Positions 1 through 12,676 of a stretch of 64,000 nt of DNA are shown piece after piece; the first letter of the stretch is position 1; every line of letters starts with the position of its first letter. Position numbers and translations under genes: made by a program. The notes under the pieces are model-generated. The model did no database searches. It was not told where the DNA came from and worked only from the letters and a program-made list of their open reading frames with translations. Source of the stretch: Gorsachius magnificus (Eukaryota; Chordata; Aves; Pelecaniformes; Ardeidae); assembly GCA_034008185.1 (NCBI GenBank), contig CM067109.1, forward strand, positions 30,350,885 through 30,414,884, in the 5' to 3' direction.

Positions 1-1659
1 CCAGTTAGCATGGGTATGAAAAACATTTAGATAAATGGCAAGTTAGTTACCGAGGGAAAAATAAAAATGAGAAGCGGATTTTTCAATTTTAAGTAAAGAT
101 TTGTTAGCTTCTAAAGAATCAATACAATGCACTTGACTGCTAGAGTGATTGCCTAATGCACCGCATAACCAAGCTGCTTTCCGACCGTCTCTGGAAAAAT
201 GCACTTGAAAGCAGATTGGACGAAAACATCGTTTTGTTAGTGCTTGGGTGTCTTCCCTCTCTTTTTTTTTTTTTTTGTAGGGCACTCTACCTGTTGTGTA
301 TCTGAGCTAGCACGGAAGCCATAACTTAGAGGATTTTAGAGGTGTAGCTGTATTTTAGGAAGAGAAAGCACTGCTTCTAGCCAAGGGGTACTCACAAACT
401 TATGTCACTTTGCCCCTGGAATAACTTCACTGAACTCAGACGCAAAGCTGCAGATTTACACAAATGTAAGTGAGCTCAGAAGCTAGGAATTTGTCTATTA
501 TCATTATCTGATCTTGGAAAGATAAACAGTTACATTAAAAAGAGGCCACGGCAGGTCAGGATTGTAGAAAGCTTAATTTATTCAACTCAAAAAGCAAGTA
601 CTAGCCACTTAAAAAAGCCATGTGATTAAGATGACTCACTCTTGGCAGCAACATACTACACTAGAAAGGAAAATCATCTTGATTTCAGTGCTGTAATACT
701 AAACAAAAGCTCATATATATCATCAAGTAGATGAGGAGGACTTAGGCCCATAGGTTCAAGTGAATTGAAAATTTGGCTTTATGCTTGCTTTGAAATGATC
801 TGGGAGAAGTTCAGCAAAGTTTGCTATGTTGCATCATAAACCAAATTGTATTTTTGCATGACAAAATCGTGTGTCCTTGCATGTGCTTGTTCATGCAAAG
901 TCGTTCCATCATAGTGTGTTGTGATTTAAGTGAATCACAACTTCATAAATGGAAACTTGTCCTAAGAAGATGAAAAAGAGTCAACTCCATGACCTTAATT
1001 TTACAGGACAAAGACCTTCTTGGTCATATATGCTAACAGGTGATGGAGATGCTGAAGATCATATGGAAGGCTTGATACAACTTTGGGCAGGTTAAGAGGG
1101 CAGAGGAGTGATGGTGTTTCTTCCATAAGTGTTGGTATCCTTAGTAATTATGATTCTACCCCTTTTTTTGTTTTTATTTCTATGCAAAACAGCAAAAGCT
1201 TTGAATATATTTTTGAAGTAGCTTGTGAAGTGTTTTGGGTTTTTTTAATGTAAGACTTATTGTGTCTGCAGTGGAAGAAAATAAGATTAAAGATGTGCAG
1301 AGCCAGGTCTTGTCACTCTCATGCTCAAGATAGCCGATATTTAGGTGGAATTCCCAAGCAGTCATGATGCCAAGGCTTGTTGGCTATAATTTGCAGCTAT
1401 ATTAAGTCAGCTGTTTCTGACCAGTTCAAATGCTGTATCTTCTTTTGAGGGTATGAGAAAGGTCTCACTGGTTCCACCACTGCAGAATCAGTGTTCATTT
1501 TTCTAAATTTGGGGCTTGATGCCGGGACTTGCTGAACACCTTCAGTTACTTCCCTCCAAGCCAGAAAGAGGTGCGGTACCGCAGCCTGAGAGGACATGCT
1601 CTGTACAGACTGAGCCTTTTGCATCCCTAGACAGCTAACATCCTTACCTTCCAAAGATC
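1..1659. other. Unique non-coding sequence
   Basis: I see no gene in this stretch. It is AT-rich DNA with only short chance open frames (at most 85 codons) that resemble no family I know. It contains a run of 15 T at 262-276. A small perfect stem lies at 918-941, with 9-base arms and a 6-base loop. I see no interspersed repeat that I can name. The CpG-dense patch listed next begins immediately afterwards. Confidence 0.6.
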
Positions 1660-1662
1660 AGG

Positions 1663-1816
1663 ACCGGTGGCTCACGCACCTTGCGCCGCTTATGCAGCTC
1701 AGCACACAACGCTGTGCGAGCGCGTAGCACAAAGCTCTGCGTCAGCTGCTGTGCGCGGAGTGCTGTGCAGTGTGAACAGGGGCTGCGTGGTGAGGGTCCC
1801 TCTGGGTCCTCACTGC
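1663..1816. other. Small CpG-dense patch
   Basis: By hand I count about 13 CpG dinucleotides in roughly 150 bases, including GCGCCG, GCGAGCGCG and GCGCGG clusters. CpG is rare in the surrounding AT-rich sequence. The patch also repeats short GCTGTGCG/GCTGTGCAG-like words, so part of its composition may come from local duplication. Unmethylated CpG clusters often mark promoters or enhancers in vertebrates, but this one is shorter than a conventional CpG island. No TATA box, initiator or open frame nearby supports calling a promoter. It could also be a fragment of a GC-rich repeat that I do not recognise. Confidence 0.4.
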
Positions 1817-4800
1817 GGCCCTGGGAGATTGGAAGCAGATGGAGGGGAGAGCGAACATTTTTCCTCCTGGCAGAAGACTTTCTAGTATGTGCAGTCTTGT
1901 AGAGAGTGGTAGTTCAGCATCATTATGCAAGGCCCTTGATCTGTTCAGCAATCGGAACTGTATTTCACATGGCTGCCATGAAAACATAAACTCTTTGTTT
2001 CCGTATAGGTTTCCTAACCCCCTTTTGTGGGACACATGCACACACAGTAATTCATTGTGGAGTGAATATAGGTAATATTTTTTGATGCATTCTGTGAATT
2101 AACTTCCAAATCAAGGCACTCATTATGCACTGTGCTGAAAAAATTTGCTACTTCATTACCACAATTCAGTGTGGTTCACCAAACTGTTTACACAAAATGG
2201 AGCTGATGGAGCAGTCATGACTTTCTACTGAAGTTTAGTCATTTGTGTGCTTTGCTGTACAGATAACCTAATACACCAAAATCAAGCCTTTGTTTAAAGA
2301 AAGGTAGTCACCATGCGTTAAGTTAACATAGTCTTAATAGAAAAGGTCACCGGTAGGAAGTAGGTTTAGCTCCAAAAGATGGCACATGCAGGTTGTTGGA
2401 ATATTCTCTGGATTTTAGATATTCATAAGCACACCCTTGGTTGGTTTGGTTGTTTTTTGGTTTTTTGTGGTTTTTTGGTTTTTATTTTTTTTACAAAGAT
2501 GTATAATGTACCAAAATATAAGTTAGCCATTCCATTGTGCAAAAGAGAATATCATTCTTTATCTTGGACCTGTCATGTTTTGTATGGTGCTGGAATACTG
2601 AGGCGTTTTCCAGGTAAAACCTCAGAAGAGTGACTTACCCATGCTATATTCCATCTGGCCTACCTATAAATTTATATGAGTGTGGGATTATTCATCTGAT
2701 AAATAGGCCAAGCCCCTACAATTTATCTGGTGAGTTTGATCACGGTAAATGCACAGTTCCCATTAATTTACTGCTTACGAGATTTATTCCAACTTTTGAA
2801 ACCTCTAAACACAACAGATGATTGGGGGGAAAAAAGAGCATGACAAATAAATGTTTCCTTCTCTTTTTCAAAATATATAGTTATGTAGGGTTTTTTTCTC
2901 CAAAATAATCTCTATTCACAAGCCATTGTTAACATAATTTAATCCAGTATTTGTTCTAGCTTTGGAATTTTATGGAGAAATACGCTTTAAAATGGCAACG
3001 TTTGGTATGTTTGAAAAATGTAATATTTTAAAAGGCTTAAAACCTCAAATCCATATTTCTTTTTTAGAAAAGCTAGCTTATATTATTTATTGATGGCTTT
3101 GTGATTCCTCCGTAGCACAATAATTTGGATACATGATACATAAGAAAAAAAATGCTGTAAGCAGAAAAAAATAATGCATTTTCTACACAATGTGGTCATA
3201 TTTTAGCATTCCGGAATTCTATTTTTATACATATGTTGTGTATAGTGTATGTGAAATGACATGGCCCAGACACTATGAGGAATTGCATAACACCTTATTC
3301 AGTGGTTTTATTAATATTTAGTAGTATTCCTAATACTTTTTTTTTTTCGAAAATTACTGATAATATAGCTATATATGTGATAGAAGAAGAGCTAAACTTG
3401 CCTTTAAAACACTAGGATTGGCTGTTTGGGACTCAGCTGTGCTCCATGTTTTCTTCCTATTGTTTTCTTTTGTTGAGATCAGTCAACACACTTCTGAATT
3501 GGGATATTATGTACCTCTTACTTGTGACTTTGACTCATGTTAGAAAATCAGCCCGTCTAAACACCACCTGAGAAAGCCTGTGTACAGACTGTTGGGGAAA
3601 GAGTTTATGCGGTACAAATGTGATGTGATAAATCTGGTTTTTATTTACAGGATTTGATTCTTAACACCTCCGGGAGAAGGACAAAAGGCAACAACAGAAG
3701 GTAGTTAAGAGTGCCTAAAAATGTGTTCTTTCACAAGTAAGTGAAAGACACTGGTCAAATGAACGCCTCAGGCAAACCCTGAAACACTTGAAATCAGCTT
3801 TTCTCTGCAACAGATTGAAGTAGTGCTCGGCTGCAATCTTTTGTGAGTAAATACTCATTAGCACAAGGCGACAGAAAACAGATGCCCTGTGCAGATACAG
3901 AAAGCTAAGTAACAATGCTATGCACAGACTTCAGTCAGAGAGGAAAATGTTACGGACAAACAGAGGGCAGAAAAATTTCTGCACGTGATCTGTGTTTTTG
4001 GTGACTCAGTGGGATGAGAAGTCTCAGTACAGTCAGTGGGAGATGGGGAGCAGTGCTCCGTGGCAGAGAACAGGGGACCTGCCTGGGTAGAGCTGCCGGT
4101 GTTTTTCACCTTGCAGATTCTCTCAAAAGCACTCAGCACTCTGGTGGATGGACCTTTTATTCTCAGCCTTAACCGGTTGAGAATAGGCTTGGTTTTCATA
4201 GTTAGACATAATGCATGAGCCCTCAGGTTGAAAACCACTGACCATGGCCAGTCTTTTCAAATGTGGCCAGTAAACTCAGATGAACAGCTCTGTTTGTGGG
4301 GGTTAACGTAGCTGATGCCTAAATGTGCACAGTGCTAAGCATTTCTGAAACTCGCTCCTGGTGTATCTCACGCTGAGCTTCTAAACATGGAGACAACCAG
4401 AATTGAATACCTGAAGCTGAAATGTTGGCTGTGAGTATGTTTTTATGGACAGATACTGAAAAAGTGAAAACGTTTGCTCTGACTGCACTTAAAGTTGCCT
4501 GGAAGTGGGCCAGCTTTGGCCTTTAGATCATATAGCTTCATTACCATGGCTCTGAGCCTGAGTTAATAAGCTGTGCTGAGCCAGCTCATGTGTCTCTGCA
4601 CCTGTCTCCAGAGCTACTTCAGGAGACAAAAAAAAAGATGAGTCCTTTGGGGAAAGCTGGACACTTCCTTTGCGATAATTGCAAATGCTCCCTTTTAAAT
4701 CTACCCTGTTAATTCTAGGAGGTTTTCAAATTGATGAACTCAAGTAGAGAATCGAGCTTGTGTAAGAATAATTTATCCTGAAAAAGAAGTCCAGCTCATT

Positions 4801-7800
4801 TATTTATATTGCAAAGCTCCTTGCCTCATGCTGTATCAACTTCATATCTTTTAGTCTTATCGTTCTCAAAAGTTTGGTTATTTTTGGGTACAAAGGTACT
4901 AAAGGCCCCAAAATCATACATTTATTTAAAATATTTTCTGTTTGATAACACCACAGTCAGTGGAAGGACAAAAAAAGCTACTTTTACCATATACTTTTTG
5001 CTTTTCATTTAACATTCAGCTCACATAATGAGAATGAAATAGCCTTGAACTTTCTACTGCTGGTCATTCATATACTGATACTTTGAAGTTGTCAGGAGTT
5101 TTAGTTTCTTTGCAGTTTTCAAGATTAGGCGTACTACATAGGGGGATATTTCAGTCACAAGCAAAACATGTTCAGATTTGAAATAAATTGACTAGCCTCA
5201 TTTATGGAAATTAAATATTTTGTAAACATAGCCTTGATTTGGAATGATGAACCTCAACTAATGAAAAATTTTGCTTTTTCAGTATTTGCCACTATTGCCA
5301 GCTGTCAGGAGTTTAAATTGAAATAATTACTATCATATCACAGTTGTGGTGTCTTTTGTAATGCACGCTGATGTACTTTGTAAGATGAACGTCATAAGCG
5401 TATATTTTCTATTCTCTCTACTAAGGCTCTTACTTTATAAACTCAAATAAAATGTAGAGTACATCTGAGTCATACTTTGGTACTACCTGCTATTCATGAG
5501 CAAAAAAAAAGTTGTCATGGAAACTTGAACTGGGAGATGCAAGATAATAATTTGATTCAAATCATTTATTCAATGAATATGTTCTCTTTCTATTAATTAA
5601 TTGTGAAGGATTTGTGGTTTCCTTTTTGTCTTTTTTATTTAATATATGACATTGAAAAGGCTTATTAGTTCTGATTGAAAAAAGTGGTCACATGATATAG
5701 TGTGTTGCTTTTCCCTGTACATCAGGTATGTTTCTCTACCCTTAAGAAATTTCCTTAGGTTCATGTTTTTGATGTGAATACTTTTAATCTTTGGATATTC
5801 ACTTAACAGGCCCTGTTCTCAGGGACATTCCTGCCTACACACTCATTTCTTACAACATTTGCTGAATACAAGAAGACAAAAGGAATTAGATTTGTTACTT
5901 GAGCATACTGTAATAGTATAGCCTGGAGGATTTTTTTCCTAAGCTGATTAATTAGGAAGAAATTTATTTGACACTAGTGACCTTAGTGTTTCAAAGAAGA
6001 TCTATTCAGTGAAATGCATTTCTGTCATGAGTGGCATACCGAAAATTTGGGAAGAGACATTAAGTTAGGATTTGTTTTTTTTCCATAGTCTATTTAGAAA
6101 TCATAAACAATTTTTACAGCATATTTTGTTGATCAATTTCTTGTGAGGTGGATGCAAAAGTTGTTCTGGTAGATGAATATATAGCTGTTTTTATAAAGGC
6201 TGAAACTGAAATACAGCTGGGTATTTTTCTATGAATTAATCAAATGTGGACAATTCTGGCTGCTTGGCTTTGTATTCTACTTTCTATTAAATATCCATCT
6301 TGTTCACGATGACCATAGTCTTTTGCCTAAAATTATATTTAAAAATTTTAGGTTTTTTTCTAATGGTTAGTGAGCATTAAATATACTGGACTGACAGCCA
6401 TGGAAGCTAAATTCCTCTGTGAACTCATAGTTTTAATCTAGGCTGTGCAGTTGCTTCAAGTCAATTTTTTGTAACTGAACTGTTCTCATGGGCAAGTTAC
6501 ATTTCAGAGTGGAAAATGCCTGTTTCTGCTCCATCTCCTGGGAGATTGTTTTGCTTCAGGAGTTTCCATTCCTGTATAAGGTGTCTTGGAAAATGGACTC
6601 ATGTCCAATAGAAAGATTTTGCCAGCATAGTGTTCATGAGTTTAACTGAACCAACAGGTTTTCCTAACAGAGCTGCAATTTATATGCAAATTTTCTAATG
6701 TATACCAGCAAAAGCCTTTTTTTTTTTTTCTCCCCTCCTTTTTTCTGGATTAAATATGTCTTTAACTTTTCTTGACACTATAACACTGACCAACATTTCT
6801 AGTGTGCTGGCAGCACAGGACATGAAGAGTTAAACTTCAAGAGATGGAAATGGAGATGCTGATTAATAAACAAAAAAAGTGAGTAGTGGAGACTCTTTGC
6901 TCTCCCTGATGTGCCTTTCAGTGATACAGGCTTTATCTCCATAGGTGAACAGCTGTTCACTTTTTTCCTACCCCAAGGTTGAGGCAATTAATTCTGTAGT
7001 TTCAGTGATATCAATGTGTATAGAATTTGCCTTCTTATGTAAAAATCTTGTTTATCCTTCATTTTGTGATTGTGCTTTCCCACAACAGTGAGATCAGTTT
7101 TGACTTCAGAATCATATAGGTAATTGCTTATTGAGTCTCTCTAATCTTTTGACAGGTGACCTGAGAAACTCATATTAATTCAATCCCTACATTATTGTAA
7201 GCTTTATCAGATTCACTGCTTGTGCCTAGATAGACTTTGAAAAAACATTGCATGAAAAAGATCTCATTCAGACAGCATTTTAGATCCTTCCTGAAAACTG
7301 TCATAGCAAACAAAATAAATCATCTTCCTGTTTTTATACCTTATGTTTGACAGACCTTGCTTAGCAGACAAATAGTTTATGCTTAGGAAGAGATAGTGTA
7401 AAGCAAGTTAAAGAAAATTATCTTATCTAAGGCCATCACTTATTTAGAAGACTAATAACTACATAACTATGTCATATATATATGTTTAAATAGAGTGTAC
7501 ATAAAAAATTCTGGGAAGCTCTGTTTGGTAAGAAGAATCCAATGCACATGTAAGAGATGAAATAAAGACTTAGTTCTCTGCTGCTCCACAGTTACTGGTA
7601 GAACCTATTTCTGCAAACAAGTGAATAACGTAAAGAAGTATCTTGAAATAAAAGCTTCAAGTTTGTATACATAGGAGTACTCAACATGCTACCAGCTCTT
7701 TTTATAAAGAAATTACCATACTGACCGATATATACAATTATCTGAGCAGAACAGAAGAAATGTTCCATAATGCATTGTACCTTTCAAATTGCTAGTAAAA

Positions 7801-8264
7801 GTCAGTCTTCAATTACTAGAGGTTGTTCAGAGTAAATGAATGTTTTAGAATAACACTGGTGACAACAGCATCGTCATCAAATCTGTTTAAAGGCCAATGC
7901 TTGGTTTGGTTTCTAAGCCCAGACTATTTTGGAACTGTACTAAACATTGCTTTCTGCATACTGTGTTAGTGGCTGGAGACTTGAGGTTAGAAGAGCTTTT
8001 GAAATAACAGGACTTCCATATTGCATGGTTTAAGGGTTTATGATCTTAGATTCGGACATCTAGATTTATTCTCCTCAGCAGACGCTCTCTGAAGAGATAC
8101 TACATTAAACACTTACTTAATAATTCCGTAAAGAAGTGGTATCATAGATTTTATTTTAACTGGGCTTTACATAAATATATTTTTTTGGCCTGCTTGGATC
8201 CTGAGTGCCTATAGAGGTAAATATTAAGTACTAGCAGCACTGTGAGTAAGATGGGCACTGTGTA
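1817..8264. other. Unique AT-rich non-coding sequence
   Basis: I recognise no gene or datable repeat here. Open frames are short and family-less, the longest being 106 codons near 4 kb on the minus strand. Low-complexity tracts are a T/G-rich run at 2439-2492 and T runs at 3337-3347 and 6717-6729. The segments 2840-3420 and 5200-6400 are especially AT-rich, with many ATTAAT/TTAATT words. Such texture is typical of introns and gene deserts. Whether it includes conserved noncoding elements cannot be judged without an alignment. Confidence 0.55.
2439..2492 (+). repeat. T/G-rich low-complexity tract
   Basis: About 54 bases consist almost wholly of T and G in units like GGTTT and GGTTTTTT. This may be a degenerate (GGTTT)n simple repeat or the remnant of a retroposon tail. 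No element is recognisable next to it. Confidence 0.6.
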
Positions 8265-8822
8265 TGAAAGATGGGCTGCATTAGCAAGAATGCAACCACC
8301 AGTTGCATTACTCCTGTCCATTTATGCATTTGTGAGGCCACATCTAGAGCACTATATCCAATTTTGGGACTCCAGGACAGGAAAGATATTCCCAAGCTCA
8401 AGAGAGGTCAGCAGAAGGTCATTAGGATGCTTGGAGTACATAACATATTCCATGACTGAGGAAGATGGGTTTGTTTGGCTTAGTTTTCAGAAGACTAAGA
8501 CGGGATCTTATTGCAGTCTTCAGCTGCAACATGAGGGCTGTTGAGAAGATGAAACCATACTCCTCTCAGGGGTGTATGCTTGAAGGACAAAAGACAACAG
8601 TCCCATCTTGCAGCAAAAGAGATTCTAAATGGATTTCTAAGGGAAAAAACCTGTCCATCCTGGGAGCAATTAAACACTGGCACAGATGCGCAATGTTCAT
8701 CCCTGGAGATTCTGTGTCCTGGCCCAGGCCGTGAGCAACGTTATCCAAACTGGAGGCTAGCCCCGCTTTGGGTAAAGTTTGTACCAGATGACATCCAGGG
8801 ACAACTTAAAGTGATTTGACTC
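8265..8822 (+). mobile_element. Old CR1 LINE fragment, plus strand
   Basis: This is a 5'-truncated CR1 non-LTR retrotransposon lying in sense orientation. The translated remnant keeps the CR1 reverse-transcriptase C-terminal signature VRPHLEHYIQFWDS near 8326-8370, the counterpart of VRPHLE-C-QFWA in the other copies here. Downstream, in broken frames, come the counterparts of the RDLI/Y region (near 8495), the segment before the stop (the LSILGAIKHWHRCAMF part near 8650-8700) and the 3' untranslated part ending near 8820. In-frame stops and indels are frequent, and the ATTCTATG-type tail is eroded beyond recognition. It is much older than the 14.8-kb and 57-kb copies and belongs to another subfamily. 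It has no coding capacity left. Confidence 0.85.
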
Positions 8823-11630
8823 GGATAAGAGTAAATGTGAACAATATGAGGAGACAGACAAATCTGAATATTTCCGGTGAAATTTCTCCAAGCCCTAGTT
8901 GCTTTCTGTGGGCTTTGTATTTTCAAAATCTTTTTCTTGCATTTATTAAGTGGTAAAAATCAAGTGATGTAAGTGGTATTTTGGATGAAGCTTAATTCCA
9001 GTTGTATTAGAACTTTTTGAAGAAAAGCTTTACATTTTAAGGTTTTAAGTATTTTTTTTTTCTTAAACTAGACAATAGGATATATTGAAGTAAAGATTTA
9101 GGTACAGTGGTGTAACATTTTCACATCTGGTCATTTATGGCATCTGTTTCTTGCACTTTAGACCATCCATTGCAATTGGCACAACATCTGAGTCTTGGAA
9201 CATTAGTGATAAACAATTAAACTTCTTATTAGCTAGCTAGCTCTAAAAATAGACTTTATTCTCTGTCTTTATCAGTCAACAACACCTGTGATGAAACTCA
9301 AGTTCCATTTCCCCCTTTAAATGCACAAACCATGAAATTACCCAGAAGAATAAGATACAGGAAGTCTATCATGAAAAATAAAAACTGTAAAGTGTAAGAC
9401 TAGTGTGCTCCATGCGTCATCCATAGTAATTATATCCTTGGCTCTCCTTCTGTATGAAAGGAAGAGGCTCTTTATCATGTGGTTTTGCTGACACTTACTT
9501 GGTAGAAAAGCTCCCTTCTTTTCTGTAAGCATACCACTTCAGTGAGCTCTAAACATGTGGCCAACCCACTGTGGGAGGAGAAAAGAATGATGGATAGAGA
9601 GGAATCAAATGGTTATTTTGATAATGAGAATTACATTTAGTTTTAAACAAAGATGTTTAGTTTGCTACAGGTCATATACAAGTCAGTAATGGACAGTTTA
9701 GAAAGCTAAGATAACTTTCCAGTTTTTTTCTGTAAAGCTCTCTTCATTATGCTTGATTTTTTTTTTTCTTTGAATCTGGACTCTGGCTTTATTTACAAAA
9801 CAGGCTCATGGGAAGTTGTATTAGAAAGAGAAAGCTTTTGGTCTTGTGGGTGGGCTATAAAACACAGTTGTCCTTGCTCATTTTTTCCCTGCTTTTCTTT
9901 AGGAAAAGCTTCCAGCTGTCTCCAAGTAATGATTACATGTTTGTTATAGTAAGAGAGAGGGGAAAGTCAGATAACTGGAGCACAGGTATAACTGGGGTCA
10001 AGTTATGGAATACCCCCCATCCTCCTGAGAGAGGGGAACAAAGAGGGAGAGAATGAGAGAAAAGTAAAATGCCTGACTGAAAATGTTCCATGAGTAACTA
10101 TGCTATTTCTCTTTTCCACCTGTTTCCAGATCTAGACCCTACAATTACTTAACAATTGAATAATTTAGAAATTATTTAAATAACAAATTATGTAAAGCTT
10201 AATTAACCAGAATACACCCATCAGAAACATGAACAAATGTAGAGCAGCAGGGAATAGTTCTACCCACACAAATTCTCCTACTTCCCAAAAGACATAACAT
10301 AGATAATTGCCTCCCTTTCGGTCCAAATACCTAGAAAACTTCTGGGTCTTTTTAGGATATTCCAATGAGAAGGAGAGCACATGTGTAGAGCTGGGTTAGT
10401 TTATGCTGGTTTGTTTATTTGCAATGACACAAAAAATTTGGCTTTTTGAGCAGAGGAGGAATCCAGTCATTTCCTCCTCACAGTCTTTAGTTTGGGAACC
10501 AGCCTGTCTTTGTACCTCTTTCTGGGCCCCAAGCAGATCTAATTTTTTTTGGTCATCTGTTAGCATCTCACTCCTTTTCTACCTGAACTTCCCAGCATCC
10601 ATTCACACTTCAAATAAAACCATATTTTACCTATATCAACAGGATTCATTTGCCTTTGTTTTCAGCAGGAAAATGCACTTAATATTTGCTACACCTATCT
10701 TCAGTGAAGGGAAGTGGTTGAACTTCCCAGGTTTGACAAGATTTAATTCAGTATTGAACAATACCCATTGCAGTTTTAGTTGAAAGATGAAGTTGTCCTG
10801 GAACCTAGACCCTAGAAGAAAACATCTGTCATCATTCCCTTTCTTTTACTTCTCAGGGCTCCAGGTGGAGCAGCACCTTTGGCAGAAGCAGTAACAGTAT
10901 CCCATGAGAAAAGAATAATTTTTCCAAATAAGCAGTTCTCACGCTTTTTAGGTCAGAGATTGTGCTGTTAAATGTCATCTAGAATCCAGCAGATGACTAC
11001 TTAAAATTAAAGAATGCCAGTCTCTTGCACTCTCAGGAAGTGATAGTGATTAAAAGCAAATCCATTGTCACTTTTTTCAAGTTTGGAAGAGGAAACATGA
11101 TTAAGACCACACTGCAGTACAATAAGGTAAGTAAGAGTAAGGTGTCGATAACAACAGAGAGGTCTAAACTCAAAAGCTTTGTTCTAGGCCCAGGACCAGA
11201 CATCGACAGGAAGGAGCTGCCTTGGCCACTGAAGTAATAAAATTACCTTAACCAACCTTGGAATCTAGCAAAGGCCTTGTAAACAAGATAAAGAAGCATA
11301 AAACCAAATTGTTATTGTGTGATAAGGTATGTGTTATTACTAAGTGGGAGTAGAGGTTAAATGAAAACTTGACTTTTTTGGACAATGACAATTTCTCATA
11401 GGGGGCTGAAGCAGTGGGTTTGAGACCCAGTGCTGAAGCCACACTGCCCCCAGCTGTTTCCCAGCCCCCTCCTGGAGTTCACCATCTTTATGGCAAAGAA
11501 CATCTGGCTGATGGCCAGTGAAGCCACTGGGGCCACTGCTGTTTCCAGCCCATTACCGTGGCAATATAAAACTTGGTCCAGGTTCAACTAGTATTCCAAT
11601 TAGTGAACTGTAATGGTCTGGGAGTTGTTT
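8823..11630. other. Unique non-coding sequence
   Basis: I see no gene. Short open frames (up to 126 codons near 10.4 kb) show no recognisable motif. T-rich runs occur near 9052-9060 and 9757-9766. Around 9231-9242 there is a short AGCTAGCTAGCT palindrome. From about 11230 the sequence becomes less AT-rich and continues into the tandem duplication at 11631. That 11.2-12.0 kb part could be an old retroelement piece, but I cannot match it to anything. Confidence 0.5.
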
Positions 11631-11710
11631 CACCTAGAGTTCACATCCCACTGTTGCATGTTGGTGACCTCACCTAGAGCTCAGATGTCACTGTTGCATG
11701 TTGGTGACCT
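11631..11710 (+). repeat. 40-bp tandem duplication
   Basis: Two adjacent 40-base units (11631-11670 and 11671-11710) differ at only four positions by hand count. Each starts CACCTAGAG and ends TTGGTGACCT. The sequence after the second copy, starting near 11711, loses the similarity within about ten bases. The duplication is young relative to most repeats here. It has no visible coding role. Confidence 0.85.
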
Positions 11711-12319
11711 CCCGGAGAGTAGGGCATACAACTGGAAACCAAAACTGCTGTAGCCACCTAACAGCATCATCCTCTCTTCAAGAGACAACACCATAAAGTT
11801 TTTGTGCCCAAACTGTTCATTCTGTGGGCTGAAAAGAATGGTATCAGATTTGGAGACAGTGCGGAATTCCTGTTGAAGCAGCTGCATTTGGTCTTAAAAT
11901 CGTTACCCACATCAGGTGGAGGATGGCTGAGCAGATAGAGGATGATGAGGCAGGGCTGCAGTGGAATAATAGCTCCCTGCAAGTGAGTTTAGTTGTCAAA
12001 AAGCCATGCAAATTCTATCAAATATTTGGAAAGATGAAATAGATACCTGCCAAGATATAACCTGTCAAGAAGCTTAGGGCCTGGAGAACTCAAGTGATTT
12101 GTTTTTACAAACCTGCATAGTCACTAGATAGCTTTCTGTGAATTGCCCCAAAGCTGGAAATGACTTTTTCATTACCTTCACCCATATGGAAACCTTCTAT
12201 ATCATGAGAAATGTTCTTTGAGAATGCTGCACTGATAGGACCAGGACTAAAATTGTGTTTTGAATCAAATGGAAGGGAAGGCAAAAAGAGTGAAATACAG
12301 ACTGTAAAAAGAAAGCAGA
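11711..12319. other. Unique non-coding sequence
   Basis: No supported gene is present. Two overlapping minus-strand open frames of about 70 codons run through 11681-11982, but they show no known motif and no conserved domain pattern. The sequence after 12000 returns to AT-rich background. Confidence 0.5.
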
Positions 12320-12475
12320 TAGCATCTGATATAATCTAGTTCAAACCTGAAGTTGCTTCACCTCTGTTCACAGTTTTAGCAAAGGCCTTCAGGACTAACA
12401 CCAACCCAAAGGCTGACATATTTTTATTGTCTTAATAATCTTTCCAAGTGATGGTTGAAACCCTCTGCATATATA
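12320..12475 (-). mobile_element. Possible very old CR1 remnant, minus strand
   Basis: The words AATCTAGTTCAAACCTG near 12333 and CCAAGTGATGGTTGAAACC near 12445 sit in the order and spacing of the antisense CR1 3' untranslated region, which reads ATCTAGTCCAACC followed later by a CCAG-GATGG-GA motif. The sequence between is too diverged to align by eye. I infer a heavily decayed CR1 3' end. It may equally be chance resemblance. Confidence 0.3.
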
Positions 12476-12611
12476 AACAAAAATGTTTACACTATGTTCA
12501 TGCCTGTGGGTGTAAGTACAGGTATCTAATTACTATTTTTGCACAGCTTTTGTAACTGTGAGTGAAAATTGGCTAAACCCACTGCTGTTTTGTCAATGCT
12601 GTGTTTGGTTT

Positions 12612-12654
12612 GGGGTTTTTGGGGGGGGGGGGTTTGTTTGGGTTTTGGTGGGGG
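12612..12654 (+). other. G-quadruplex motif in a G/T tract
   Basis: Four or more guanine tracts occur in order: GGGG at 12612-12615, twelve G at 12621-12632, GGG at 12640-12642 and GGGGG at 12650-12654. The T-rich loops are 5, 7 and 7 bases. This satisfies the usual G3+N1-7 quadruplex pattern on the plus strand. It lies in a wider G/T low-complexity tract (12602-12676) ending in TTGTTGTTG. Homopolymer length here is likely polymorphic and prone to sequencing error. Confidence 0.7.
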
Positions 12655-12676
12655 TTTTTTGTTGTTGTTTTTTAAG

